Of a stretch of 64,000 nt of DNA, positions 45,300-56,403 are shown piece by piece. The notes beneath the pieces are model-generated. The model saw nothing but the letters and a program-made list of their open reading frames with translations. It had not been told where the DNA came from and made no database searches. This DNA comes from Costus lasius (lineage: Eukaryota > Streptophyta > Magnoliopsida > Zingiberales > Costaceae), in NCBI GenBank assembly GCA_027563935.2, contig CM050449.1, forward strand, positions 92,225,676-92,289,675, read 5' to 3'. A program made the translations under genes and the position numbers. Within the stretch, counting starts at the first letter, position 1. Every line of letters begins with the position of its first letter.

Positions 45300-48194
45300 T
45301 TCTGATTTTGGCAGCGCCTGCAGTTTGCTTTGATTTCCAGTTTTGCTCTGGCTTACATGTTAGCTATTGGATGTGTAGTTAATTAAATTTAAAGCTTAAT
45401 TTAAAATTGTTTATTTAAATAATCAAGTGATGCTGATAGTTTGGGCAAGTCAGAAAAAAATTTTGAAACTTTGTCTTTTCCTGTGTCATGGCAGACAGCA
45501 TTTTCTTTTTCTTTTGTTTAGGGTAAACATTAAAAAAAACATAGCTAACTTGATTTTCCACAAATTTTCAAAACCATTGACTTTTCTATCAAGTTTTGTT
45601 TTCCACAAATTAATGTCGCTATAGTAATTATTTTTTTTTCATTTGTTTAAAAGTATTGTTCACTCTTTTGCTCACTTTTGTTTCATGTAGACCAAATAAA
45701 TATGTTTATTATACTTACTTATCCCTTTAAACTAGGGATGTGAAAAAAATTCATGCTTGTCAAAAAATTCCTCCTCCTATGAGTATGAGTTTTAACATGA
45801 ATATAGGCTAAAAATAGTGATAAAAAGGACATTGTGAGCAGTCGATGACATTGTATTAAAAAAAAAAAGAAAAAAGAAAAAGTAATTTATTGCCAATGTA
45901 CTACTCTTCATTGAATAGATTTGTGGTAAATATATATAAAACAAACTTTCAAAAATGAGAATCAAGCAAATGCTAAATTGAAATACATATTAAGAAGTTA
46001 ATGCACATAAAATAAATCTGGTACATCATGTCACCAAATGGATTGATGGCGACATTAATTTGGCATTAAGTGAGCATTATTCAATCTGTCTCAATGATTA
46101 GGGATTTAAGCCATGTTACTATTTAATTCCATGTTTCTATGCACCAGATACAACTTTTACAACGTAATCAATCGTATGAACAAACGTCAAATTAGGCAAT
46201 ACTGTAAATTGTAAGATGCCATTCGATTGCGTGAACAGAGTTATAAAAATATACATCTCGTAACTTTATATATTTTTTTTATTAATTTAGATTCATAAAT
46301 TTTAAAGACTGAAAACAGGAATGCCATAAGGATCCCTGCTTAGCTGATGACCACAAAAAAATTGATAAGAGGGAGTTTAATTTGGAGACCATCCTCAATG
46401 GGATTCAAAATATGCCACACCAAAAAAAAAAAAAAAAAAAAAAAATATGCCACACCCAGACATGATAATGCCATACTTAATGAGCTCAACCTGGCCTTCA
46501 TAGGATTTCTTTTTCTACCCTATCACAAGGTAGTTGGAAATTTTCTCAAACAATGGCATACAATCCCTGGGTGAAGGGCTCTTGCTAGTTACCAGTAGGC
46601 CCAAGTATTAGAATGGCATTGAGCTAATCGAGATCCCCAAGGTCTGAATAATCAGCCACTCACCTCGTGGATGTAATGATCCCATTTGGGATAAATATAT
46701 GCTATAATGTTCCGATTTGGGATAAACTAGTATATATTCATCACATTTGAGATAAACTAGTATAATCCAATATGAGATAAACAAGCATGAAATATACAAT
46801 GGCATGATGCATAAAGAGTATCTAGACTAATGTTATGAATCATGCTAAATTGAATGTATCTACAAGGAGGTATGCATGTTCTAACTGTAAAAATAGGATG
46901 ACAATTATTTACACTATAGAAAACCAACAACAAAAAGTGTGAATCTATTTTGAGAACTTACCTCTTTAGATTTAGTTATTCTAACTTAACCCAATTTTTA
47001 ACGAACAAGACTAAGCATGTAAACTTATTGATCTACATAATAGGTTTATTCATAAACACTATCAAATCAATGTCTAATGTGTAAACCACCTCCATAGTCT
47101 GGTAGAGCTAAAACTAAAACTTAGGAAACCGGTCTCGGATATATTGCACCGGACCTAAAACTAACTAAACCAAATAGAATTATGTTAAACAAGCCGGTTA
47201 ACACTGAACCAACACAAACTGAGAATTAAATATATAAGCACATAAAATCTACAAATGTTTATATAGTAATTTAGGTACAATTGGATTGAAAATGTGGTGG
47301 AAAACCATAGGGCTGACAGACTGCAACAACTCTAGCAATGTCTCCAATGCATGTCGTTGTTGTTAGCAAAACTATAGGCAAAAAAAAGTTTTAACAATAA
47401 TAAATGTGGTGGAAAAAGCTTGAAACCGATTTTTCTCGAGGATCCATATGAGACAAGACACAAAGGACAAATAGTAATTTTATTTTTGAAGTGTGCTTAA
47501 CATTAGTGACTAACAACGTGTAAGTGCCTAGTGTCTGCCCTCTATTGGTATCCACACAAGGATCTCTTGATGATTACCTCACTCTACGCTTGGTGCTAGC
47601 CTTGGCAGTAAGGATCAAAGCCTTAGAGAAATTTCTTGGAGCTCTTAGTCACAAGGAAGAGGGAGGTTGATGGCAGCAATATGAGAGATGAGAGGGAGAG
47701 AGGGGGTGTTAGCTTGAGAGATGAAAATCAACAATAGAGTTGCTATCCTCTGATTGCTTATTTATACAAGCATGTGTGCCTCTCCCTATTTAGCATGGTC
47801 GATTGGCTACACAAGGAAAATTATGCATAATTCTGGTGCAATTTCCTTAATACATGATGCTTCCATATAAGCAGCTCTAATAATCATCTCTGCCATATTT
47901 ACCTTTTAGCATTAAGGTAGACACATGCTATTTGTGCCCCCTTTAATTGAGGTGTATAATACTTGATTTATTCTCTTGATTGATTGTATGAATTATGTCA
48001 ATCAATTAAACAGAATCCTTCCATGACTTAGAATTGACCATGTTCAATCTGAATAGGCGGCACCTTAAACTAGTTGTGTCACCCATGCATGACGCATGCC
48101 TTATGTGGCCCTGCCACCAATGCTTCGCAACATTATGGAAAATGCAATAGAGCTCATAACCTCAATGCTTTATAGTTAGTGGAGTTATTACGCT
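45300..48194. other. AT-rich intergenic DNA
   Basis: No gene is supported. A12 and A24 tracts occur near 45858 and 46422. Bases 47280-47820 have LTR-like texture but no recognisable ends. Confidence 0.5.
46411..46456 (+). mobile_element. Poly(A) tract between 11-bp direct repeats
   Basis: The sequence tatgccacacc (46411-46421) is followed by 24 A (46422-46445) and then tatgccacacc again (46446-46456). Target-site duplicates around a bare A tail are what an extremely 5'-truncated non-LTR retroposition would leave. A polymerase slip cannot be excluded. Confidence 0.55.
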
Positions 48195-48926
48195 TGATGT
48201 CACCATAAGTGCGCAGTTAGTTGAAGTAATAAAATAATATCATTCATATGAGGGTGTAGGTATTATGGACCTATTAATTGTGATTTTGTAATCTAAGCAA
48301 ATCGAATTGGATGTCTAAAAAAAATAATCAATTAGGCAATGTACTATCAATATAGATAATGTTAACACTTTAGATCAATTACTTAGATAGTTAAAGGGAA
48401 TTTACTTCTAAATTACATAATGTCATGTCTCAATAGCCTAATATAATGTTTAACTAAACTAAAACCCGACTCTCATTGACCTATTAATCTTACCAAACTC
48501 CGAAAATTCTATGTAAATTATTAATACCTCAAATAACCCTAGTTACTCTCACAATCTAGTTTTATGGGTTTAATTATAGGTTTTAATAATATAAGTCACC
48601 TCTTAGTACTTGTCATAATACCTTGGACATGAAATTATTTGGCTAAAACTATCCCATGTTCAAATAAGCTTCTATAGTTATATTAACACATCCAAACAAC
48701 TTAATAAAAAGTGCAAATCATGAATATTAAAACAAGTTTAAAGAGCTATGCCCCATATCCCGAAAAAATGTTTCAACTACAAGATTTGTCATTACAATGC
48801 TCTTAAACATGAACATAATGAAGTAATTAATGAAGAATAATGAAAATAGAATTTGGACAACCCCCTCTTTAAAGCCCACTACCAAAACACTTTTCTTTTT
48901 TCTGCCTTAGAATATGTGATTGTGCC

Positions 48927-49143
48927 TAGGTTGGCAATTCGTGTTGTCATAATAGGTCGTATTATACTTGACACGTGACACGATTATCCTTAACATGAAC
49001 ATGACCCGTTTATGTATACATGCTAATATACAAAGCACAAACACGACTCACTTCATAGGTGACACGACATGAGACAATACAACACTCTATAATACAAATT
49101 ATATTACATAACACGACACAGAATTTGGCATATCATAAATGGG

Positions 49144-49205
<62 letters not shown>

Positions 49206-49386
49206 CTGGTTATATGGGTTGACCTGCTAACAAGACACGACATGACACGACACGATACGAAATTTGGTAGGTTATAAACGAGTTAACAAGTTTATGACAC
49301 GAAACACGATTAGTCTTATTTAGATCCGCAAAATCTCTGTCATGTCGTGTCGTGTTGGCGGGTCATGTCATATTTTGCTAGCCCTA
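48927..49386. mobile_element. hAT-like MITE with CACGAC-rich core
   Basis: The ends taggttggcaa and ttgctagcccta are imperfect inverted repeats. The flanks attgtgcc (48919-48926) and attgtgtc (49387-49394) match at 7 of 8 bases. The interior is full of gacacgac and gtcgtgtc in opposite orientations in its two halves and holds the (TA)n tract. It has no transposase. Confidence 0.65.
49145..49202. repeat. (TA)n microsatellite
   Basis: About 29 uninterrupted TA units lie in the middle of the hAT-like MITE. The whole tract is self-complementary. Confidence 0.95.
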
Positions 49387-50063
49387 ATTGTGTCTGCAAC
49401 CATAGCTAATAAAACATGCTTCGTTACTCCATTGGAGGTTCTATTTGCTTGAAATCTTCATTGATTCCTCCTAGAATTTGGCCAAAATATCTATGAATCT
49501 TCTTCTCCTTGGTTACTTTCTTCCTTTGGTGGATTTGCATGCACTAAGGCTTGGTTCCTCTTGGTTCCAAGTACCACTATTGCTTTTATTTTGTATGCTA
49601 TTGCTGCTCACTTCTTAGCATAACAACAATGTGAAGGTGTGAAAGCCACTCTAAATTTCTCTTTGTGGTTGCCCTCTATTGCCTCCTCTGACTCCTAAGG
49701 TTAGAGATCTTTAAATAGTCTTGTAGAGGTAAGAATTGAAGAGAGAAAGTTACCTATTCGTTTGCCAGACTCTATCCCCATCGATATAATCACGACCATG
49801 ATTGTAATCATGGCCTACTAACCACTTCTCTTCTCCTGATGATAAAACAATAACCAAAGTTGTAATCATAGCCTCAACCGTGATTCTCAGGAAAACTCCA
49901 AGTTGCATGAAAAAAAATTGTATGGTACTGTTTCTTTTTGCAAAATATAATTGTGGTTTGTTATCCTCCATATTTTGTCATTGTCTTCGAATCACGGGTC
50001 ATGATTATAATCACAAACTAAACTAATGTTGCATCGAGGACTACAAATTTAACATGTAGGTCC

Positions 50064-51384
50064 ATGATGAGCTTGCCATAAGTGCACGACTTATCGAAGT
50101 AATAAAGTCAATATTGTCCCACAAGGACCAATGGCCAAGTACTAATTCAAGGATTATTAGCTAGATGGATTAAAATGGAATAGTTTTAGGATTTAATTAA
50201 ATTAAACAACTAAATTCACTAGCAGAAGGCAACAATTGATGTAATCAAGTTAAAGAGAGATAAGGACTTTGGGTTCACCACTCTGTGTCATATGACAACA
50301 ATAGCAAGATTTATCTTATTAAAGAACTTTACTATACTAAAGGGGATTTTATCTGAGTGTATGAATTGCCCCTTTTAGCAGTACAATCCGATGTCTACCT
50401 GAGTTAATTTTCTACTTTCATGGTCATTAACTAAAAATAAACCCATGAGTTCTTGATAAATCAAATAATTGTTAGATCAATTAGTTCTACTTTCATGACC
50501 CAATCAATCTATTCTAATATTGTAAATTAGACATTGTAATTCACCTTTTAGTTCATTTTGTGACATCTAACAACATGTTAATCTTAACCAAAGATAAATA
50601 CATGAATAAGCACAACAACATTTAAATCGAGCATAAGCAAACAACTTTAAAAGATAAAAATCATGTATTAATTCGTAAAACGACACAGAGGGCTACGCCC
50701 TAATCCTGGATAGAAGTTTACACTAGCATGTTCATCATACAAACAACAAATCTCTCATATTCTTGATTACAATCTACAAATAAAAGATGAAATCGACAAG
50801 GAAAGACAAATCTAGTGCTCCATGGTGAGTGTCATTGTAGAAAACAAAGAACAAAAACTTCCAAATGAAGAAATTTCCTTCGTTGTTACCCCTATCACCC
50901 TAGGAGTTGCCCTCCACCAAAATCTATCCAAAAATTTGCCAAAAGTCCCATGTGAAACCTTCTAAAAAAATTCTCTAAATAACTTTAGGACCGTCCATAA
51001 GAGTTTCTCCCAAAATCTAGCTTAAAAATTGGCTAAATCGAGCAAGAAAATAGTTTTAAATTGTGGTTAGCGGAAGAAATTACGACTATAATAATTTTCA
51101 AAGCAAAGCTGTGATCTTTTAAGTGTTCTTCAACGAGATACGTCTGACAAAATCATGGGTGGGATAATTTTCATAGCCAAGCTATGACTCTTTCAGTGGT
51201 CTTCAACAAGATATGTCTGACAATATCAGAGGTGGGATAATTTTCACGGCCAAACTGTGATTCTTTCAGTGGTCTTCAATGAAATATATATGAGAGAATC
51301 ACAATTGTGATAATATTTATGGGTAGGCCGTGATCTTCTTGGTGCGATTCTGTCAGTAAGCACGAAAAAAAATATAGCTGTAAT
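50064..51384 (+). mobile_element. LTR-like segment, truncated on the right
   Basis: It starts TGATGAGC followed by aagtgcacgacttatcgaag and tgtcccacaagga. The same arrangement opens the element at 52890. It ends where the gypsy LTR begins at 51385. No coding frame is supported. Confidence 0.45.
51085..51310. repeat. 73-bp tandem repeat, three copies
   Basis: The unit runs from gataattttca through a quasi-palindrome (atagccaagctatga) to cagtggtcttcaac and gatatgtctgac. Copies start near 51087, 51159 and 51234. The palindromic core is the same theme as CACGGCC..GGCCGTG. Confidence 0.75.
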
Positions 51385-52889
51385 TGACGCAGCGGAAAGT
51401 TAGGAGGGGTGTCCTTAGTTCAGTACTCTAAGGAGGGGGAGACCATGATGCTGAAAACGGGAGAGGGCCTTGAGACGAGGGAAGAAAAACGCGTGCGATC
51501 GGTGAAAACCTCGAAAAACGATGAGAATCACAAGATGTACTTGAGCAATACCAAGCGCAAAGAGACCCACGGATCGATTACTAATGGACAATACTCACAT
51601 TTCTTGCAGAGCCAATTTTCCATGCAAGCACGCGCGCGCAGAACCTTCACGACAATACGAGGGAGGGGAACCGCTCGCCCAAGACACTTACGCAAGGAGT
51701 AAATTGCAAAGGACCCGAAGCCCGCAGGGGTTCTTTGGGTGTTTTGATTGAAAGTGGAAAATGGTACAAGAGAGTCGAGGGAACCCTAGGCGAGCTCCTC
51801 GGAGTTTGCTAGAACTAGACCTTCGCGTGGGGCAAGGTGTCTACTACAACAAAGCTGAGAAACACAAACCCTTCAGTCCTCTTTTATAGAACAAGAGGGG
51901 GAGGGGTCACATGAGATGCACATGAGGGAGTTGGAGAAGCCAACCACCCCCCTAACTACTTAAAAGAGGGTCAAGATGCTCTCTAACAACCACTAACAAA
52001 CTGAAAAGCAACTAACAAACTCAGTAGTAGGGAATCGAGTAGCTGGGCATATGTCTCAACGGGCTGGGCTGTTGTCTGGGCCGGAGTCGGGGCGCTAGAC
52101 CATTTCGGAACAAGCTACCACGAAGAAGCAGAACTTAGTGATTGTGGGCTGGTACTAGACGTTGTTGGCGGTCTCTTGGGCCGAGTTGAGGACTCGGTTG
52201 TTGTAGCGATCCGTCGGGGGTTCTTGAGGTGGTCCTCGGGGAAGGGGCGCCATGGGAGCCGATTGAATGGAGTCCACTGAAGTTGAAGAGGGGCTCACGA
52301 TGCCCACATAACGATCAGGGGGCTGCGAGGACCGTTGCGAGCGTCAAACTTCATGCAAAAATGGACCCATCTTCACTGTCGAGGCGTTCACAGCCTAGCC
52401 GTGCTTGTGTTCACGGGCATGAATGGATGGCGCCGGGTCAGACATGGCTGGAGGAATGGGGGGTGACGGGCGCGACATTTTGCAGCGGACTGATCACGGC
52501 CTGGAAGTGCTTCCGGTCATGGCAGTGATGGGGAGGCCCGGAATTCACAGAATAGTCCACGGCCTGGCCGTGCTTATCATCACGGGCGTAATCGCTGTGG
52601 CCGAATTCCACAGAATAGTTCACGGCCTGGCCATGCTTATCGTCACGGGCGTGATCGCTGGGGTCGAATTCTGCCGAATTGGTCACGGCTGGTGTCACGG
52701 CCGTGATGGGGGGCGTGTCTATGTTCGCGTCCCTGCTCGACCGTGTCACGGCCGTGCCCTTCGTCAGGCCTGGCCGTGTTGGGGTCGGCTGGACCCTGTT
52801 GAGCCGAACACGGCTGAAGGAACGGGCGTGAAGGTGGCTGTGTTTGCGTCGTCACCTTGGAGCGACCTTGTCACGGCCGTGTCTATCAT

Positions 52890-54454
52890 TGATAGATCCG
52901 CAAGTGCACGGACTATCGAAGTAGTAAATAATATCGTTCCCACAGGGAGCAGGTGTCAAGTACCGACCTTTAGTGTCATCGATAGCTAGATAATTCAATT
53001 AGAAATGGAAAAACAAGACTAATTATAAAATATCAAATTGAAGAATAAACGACTTTAAGGGAAAATTACAGTTTAAGACATGTTCGGAACTTCAGGTTTC
53101 ACCTCGTTGAAAGCTTTAAGTATAAATCAATCAATGAATTGAAATAGAAAACGGATCTCCTTCTCTTGAAGAGCAATTCGACAGTGAACAACTTAAGGCG
53201 ATCAATCATATGGTACAGATTACCTTCTCTCGAAGCGCAATATAGTGCCTACTTAAGCTAATTTCCTACTCTCGTAGCAAAATTAACTTAAGAAAGACCC
53301 AATGGGCTCTATGATGATCGTAAATCCTCGAGTGACTTTAAACGACTCTCATAATTCAAGTCACAAGTTTAAATGGGCAGTCGAGTGTTACGATTCACCT
53401 CTCGGCTCTTCTCGTAACACTTCACACATATCGATGTTTGGCCAAAACATAAATACCCAATAAGCACACCACATTTAAATAAGTAAATTTACTAAAAACA
53501 ACACTGAGATTCATAAATTTACTAAAAACAATACGCAATAAGCACACCACACTACACTCGAGTCCCGAACTAGGGTTTTACTCTAAAACATACATCGTTT
53601 AACACATAAAAACCCAATAAAATATATTCAAAAAGAGGGGAAATTACAATACAAGGTTAGGAGACATTAGATCTTCAGTCTTATCTCGATAGCCCCGAAG
53701 AAATCCTTCGAATCAAGCCCTTGAATACATAAAATCGCCCCTTTTCGCCCTAGTTGCGTGACCCTTCTAACCACCTAAAACTCTCGATTATATGCTTCAA
53801 TCGAAGCCTTGGGCGGTTAGGAATGTTAATTGGGAATTTTCCCTAATTTTCTGGCATCTGGAGCGTCCAATTTGGTGGAAAACGGACAAACGGTCGCGAA
53901 TAGCGGACGCGAACACGACCGTGATGATGAACACGGCCAGGCCGTGTCGGGCTCGATGAACTGCGGATAAGTGAACACGGCCGTGTGTCTGAACACGGGC
54001 AAGCCGTGTTCCGCTCGAAATTTCCGGAACACCCGAACACGGGCGTGCGCACGACGGTGACGAGTTCGGCCGAACATGGATTTCCTATCGAACACGGCCG
54101 TGACAATAAGCACGGCCAGGCCGTGTTCATTTCACCAAATGCTAATTCTGAAGACGCGATGAACACGGCCGTGATCACAGGCACGGGCAAGCCATGTTCA
54201 TCATAGGAAGCTCCAAAAATTCTGAAATTTTGCCTGTCTGATGCTTGTAATATGCTGAACCTTTCCCTAACTTCAAATCTTGAATAATCTTCACGAAATA
54301 AATGATAATGACCTGTATTTCATAAAGAAATGAAAAATAGTGAAGATTCTATACTTTATGGGACAAAGGTATCAAATTGTGACATAAAACAGAAGTTAAG
54401 CCTCAAATGATGGTATAAATAAGACTCTAAATCCTATAAAAATTACACCTATCA
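52890..54454 (+). repeat. 5' LTR of the LARD-like element
   Basis: It contains gtgcacggactatcgaag and cgttcccacaggga near its start and the CACGGCC minisatellite at 53910-54200. It ends cacctatca. Confidence 0.75.
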
Positions 54455-55010
54455 AAATATCATAGACTTAGAATCTTGCTTGTCCTCAAGCAATTACACT
54501 AATTGAAATAATCAGATATCAGACAGACAATCTGCTCAAAAGGTAAAGTATGAACCACATAAGAAAACAATGATATGAATCCTAGGTTGAAGAATGTAAA
54601 TTGACATAAACTGTGGATAAGGTATAATATTTCAAGGTAAACCACAATTTCTGAAAGTGGAAAACACTTCATCATATTAAGATTATTCATGATCACCAAT
54701 TCCTAATGAAGACAGCCAATCAAGTCAAGTTGCTTGAGATAAACATATTAGATATGGAACCATGAATTTTTAACCGGTCAGTTCAAGCTACTTCCCTGAA
54801 TTCATTTTCAACCTTGTCACGCGAAGGACAAACATTTGTGATGAATGCACCCCCGGTACTTAGTTAGGAAACGAAGTCAAGGTGTATGCATCACATAATG
54901 CACACAAACTCATTTCTTCACCCTAAGGTAGAAGAAAGAGGAGTTGTTCACTTTTCCCTTTACCCCTTCTTTTTATTCTCATCCAGTTTGTTTTTTTTTT
55001 GTTTTTTTTT

Positions 55011-55150
55011 TCTCGACAATGCCAAGTTAGATGAATGGTTTTAAGATTCATCATTACTTCGGTACCATTGTCACTTTTTTTTTTCTCGACAATGCCAAGT
55101 TAGATGAATGGTTTTAAGATTCATCATTACTTCGGTACCATTGTCACTAT
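55011..55150. repeat. 73-bp direct tandem duplication
   Basis: The unit from tctcgacaatgcc to gtaccattgtcac occurs twice (from 55011 and from 55084), separated by T-rich sequence, inside the LARD-like element. Confidence 0.9.
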
Positions 55151-55555
55151 TTTTTTAATAAGCAAAGAAGACTGCAAAGCTGTCAATCAGGAATATAATG
55201 AGCATGAATTGTGAAATATATAATTACATGTAAGAATGAATTCAAAAAATGAAGGTGAACCATTGACACATTATATAAGCCACAATACATTAGTCACAAA
55301 ACAATCTCAAACCATGGATCGAAAGTATCAAAGCTGTCAAAATAAAGTTTCATATCCGTAGCTCAAGAGACAAAATATCTATATGATTCGTCATAAGTCA
55401 AACTAGCATAATAACTGAGGACAAGATCATGCAAACTATCATCATAGACTTAATTTCTGGACACAACACATCACAAACTTGAAATGAACTCAGTGCATAT
55501 TAACGAAAACCAAACTGCAAACACTCACAATAACATAGTACATAAGGGAATTTTC

Positions 55556-56147
55556 ACCAATTTTCTGGCATCTGGAGCGTCCAATTTGGTGGAAAACGGA
55601 CGAATGGTCGCTAACAGCGGACGCGAACATGGCCGTGATGATGAACACGGCCAGGCCGTGTCGGGCTCGATGAACTGCGGATAAGTGAACACGGCCGTGT
55701 GTCTGAACACGGGCAAGCCGTGTTCCGCTCGAAATTTCCGGAACACCCGAACACGGGCGTGCGCACGGCGGTGACGAGTTCGGCCGAATCTGGATTTCCT
55801 GTCGAACACGGCCGTGACAATAAGCACAGCTAGGCCGTGTTCATTTCACAAATGCTGATTCTGAAGACGCGATGAACACGACCGTGATCACAGGCACGGG
55901 CAAGCCGTGTTCATCATAGGAAGCTCCAAAAATTCTAAAATTTTGATGAACCTTTCCCTAACTTCAAATCTCGAATAATCTTCACGAAAATAAATGATAA
56001 TGACTTGTATTTCATAAAAAAAATGAAAAATAGTGAAGATTCTATACTTTATGGGAAAAAGGTATCAAATTGTGATATAAAACAGAAGTTAAGCCTCAAA
56101 TGATGGTATAAATAAGACTCTAAATCCTATAAAAATTACACCTATCA
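55556..56147 (+). repeat. 3' LTR of the LARD-like element, 5' truncated
   Basis: It is homologous to 53832-54454, with a 23-bp deletion near 55945. Its start abuts internal sequence (gtacata), so the first 940 bases of the LTR are missing. Confidence 0.75.
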
Positions 56148-56291
56148 ATCATCACGGCCTGGCCGTGTTCAGGGCGGCAGGTGTCCTTCTACTCCGAAAT
56201 CTTTGGTGAAGCTTCGTCCAACCTTGGGGAGCCACCCTAGGTGTCTTCCAATGGGGTTGGATCATATCCAAAGGTACTTTTGGCTCCGTCA

Positions 56292-56403
56292 ATTCCCCCA
56301 GGGTGGGGAGAATTCTCCTCCGGAGAACAAGGTGGGACTATGGCGTGGGAAGGGGCACATGGAAAGGTAGGAGGTTGGTGACGTTGAAGACGGGGCTGAT
56401 GAG
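56292..56403 (-). pseudogene. C-terminal remnant of gypsy pol
   Basis: On the minus strand it reads a typical gypsy end (SPVFNVTNLL) with at least one stop, then a purine tract beside the LTR start. It parallels the 34912-35220 part of the other gypsy. It is cut at 56403 by the second copia, so the rest of this gypsy lies beyond the window. Confidence 0.7.

Larger units (their letters stand above)
48195..50063 (+). mobile_element. LTR-like segment related to 50064 and 52890
   Basis: It starts TGATGTCACC, and shortly after has aagtgcgcag..gttgaagtaataaaataatatc, a variant of the motif near 50080 and 52905. A gagctatgcccca phrase follows near 48745, paralleled by gggctacgcccta at 50690. It is interrupted by the hAT-like MITE at 48927. 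The right end before TGATGAGC at 50064 reads ggtcca. Boundaries and family are inference. Confidence 0.4.
52890..56147 (+). mobile_element. LARD-like non-coding LTR element
   Basis: It starts TGATAG, ends CTATCA and is flanked by atcat (52885-52889 and 56148-56152). The 5' LTR is 52890-54454 (1565 bp). The internal region (54455-55555) is only about 1.1 kb and has no coding frame. The 3' LTR keeps just its last 592 bases (55556-56147) and lost about 940 at its start. Sequence after the 5' LTR (aaatatcatagac) does not match the usual tRNA-iMet site. Mobility would need proteins from another element. The strand is inferred from the motif order only. Confidence 0.78.
51385..56291 (-). mobile_element. 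Gypsy 3' LTR interrupted by a LARD-like element
   Basis: The left part is 51385-52889 and the right part 56153-56291. Removing the nested insert and its duplicate leaves 1644 bp, close to the 1713-bp solo LTR at 21038, to which it is homologous (TGACGCAGCGG start, CTCCGTCA end). It contains the CACGGCC minisatellite at 52380-52880. Open frames in it are shadows of that repeat. Confidence 0.83.

Noticed and set aside
52423..52989. 188-residue plus-strand open frame
   Set aside because: It lies across the gypsy LTR minisatellite and runs over the boundary of the LARD-like insert at 52890, so it cannot be an ancestral gene.
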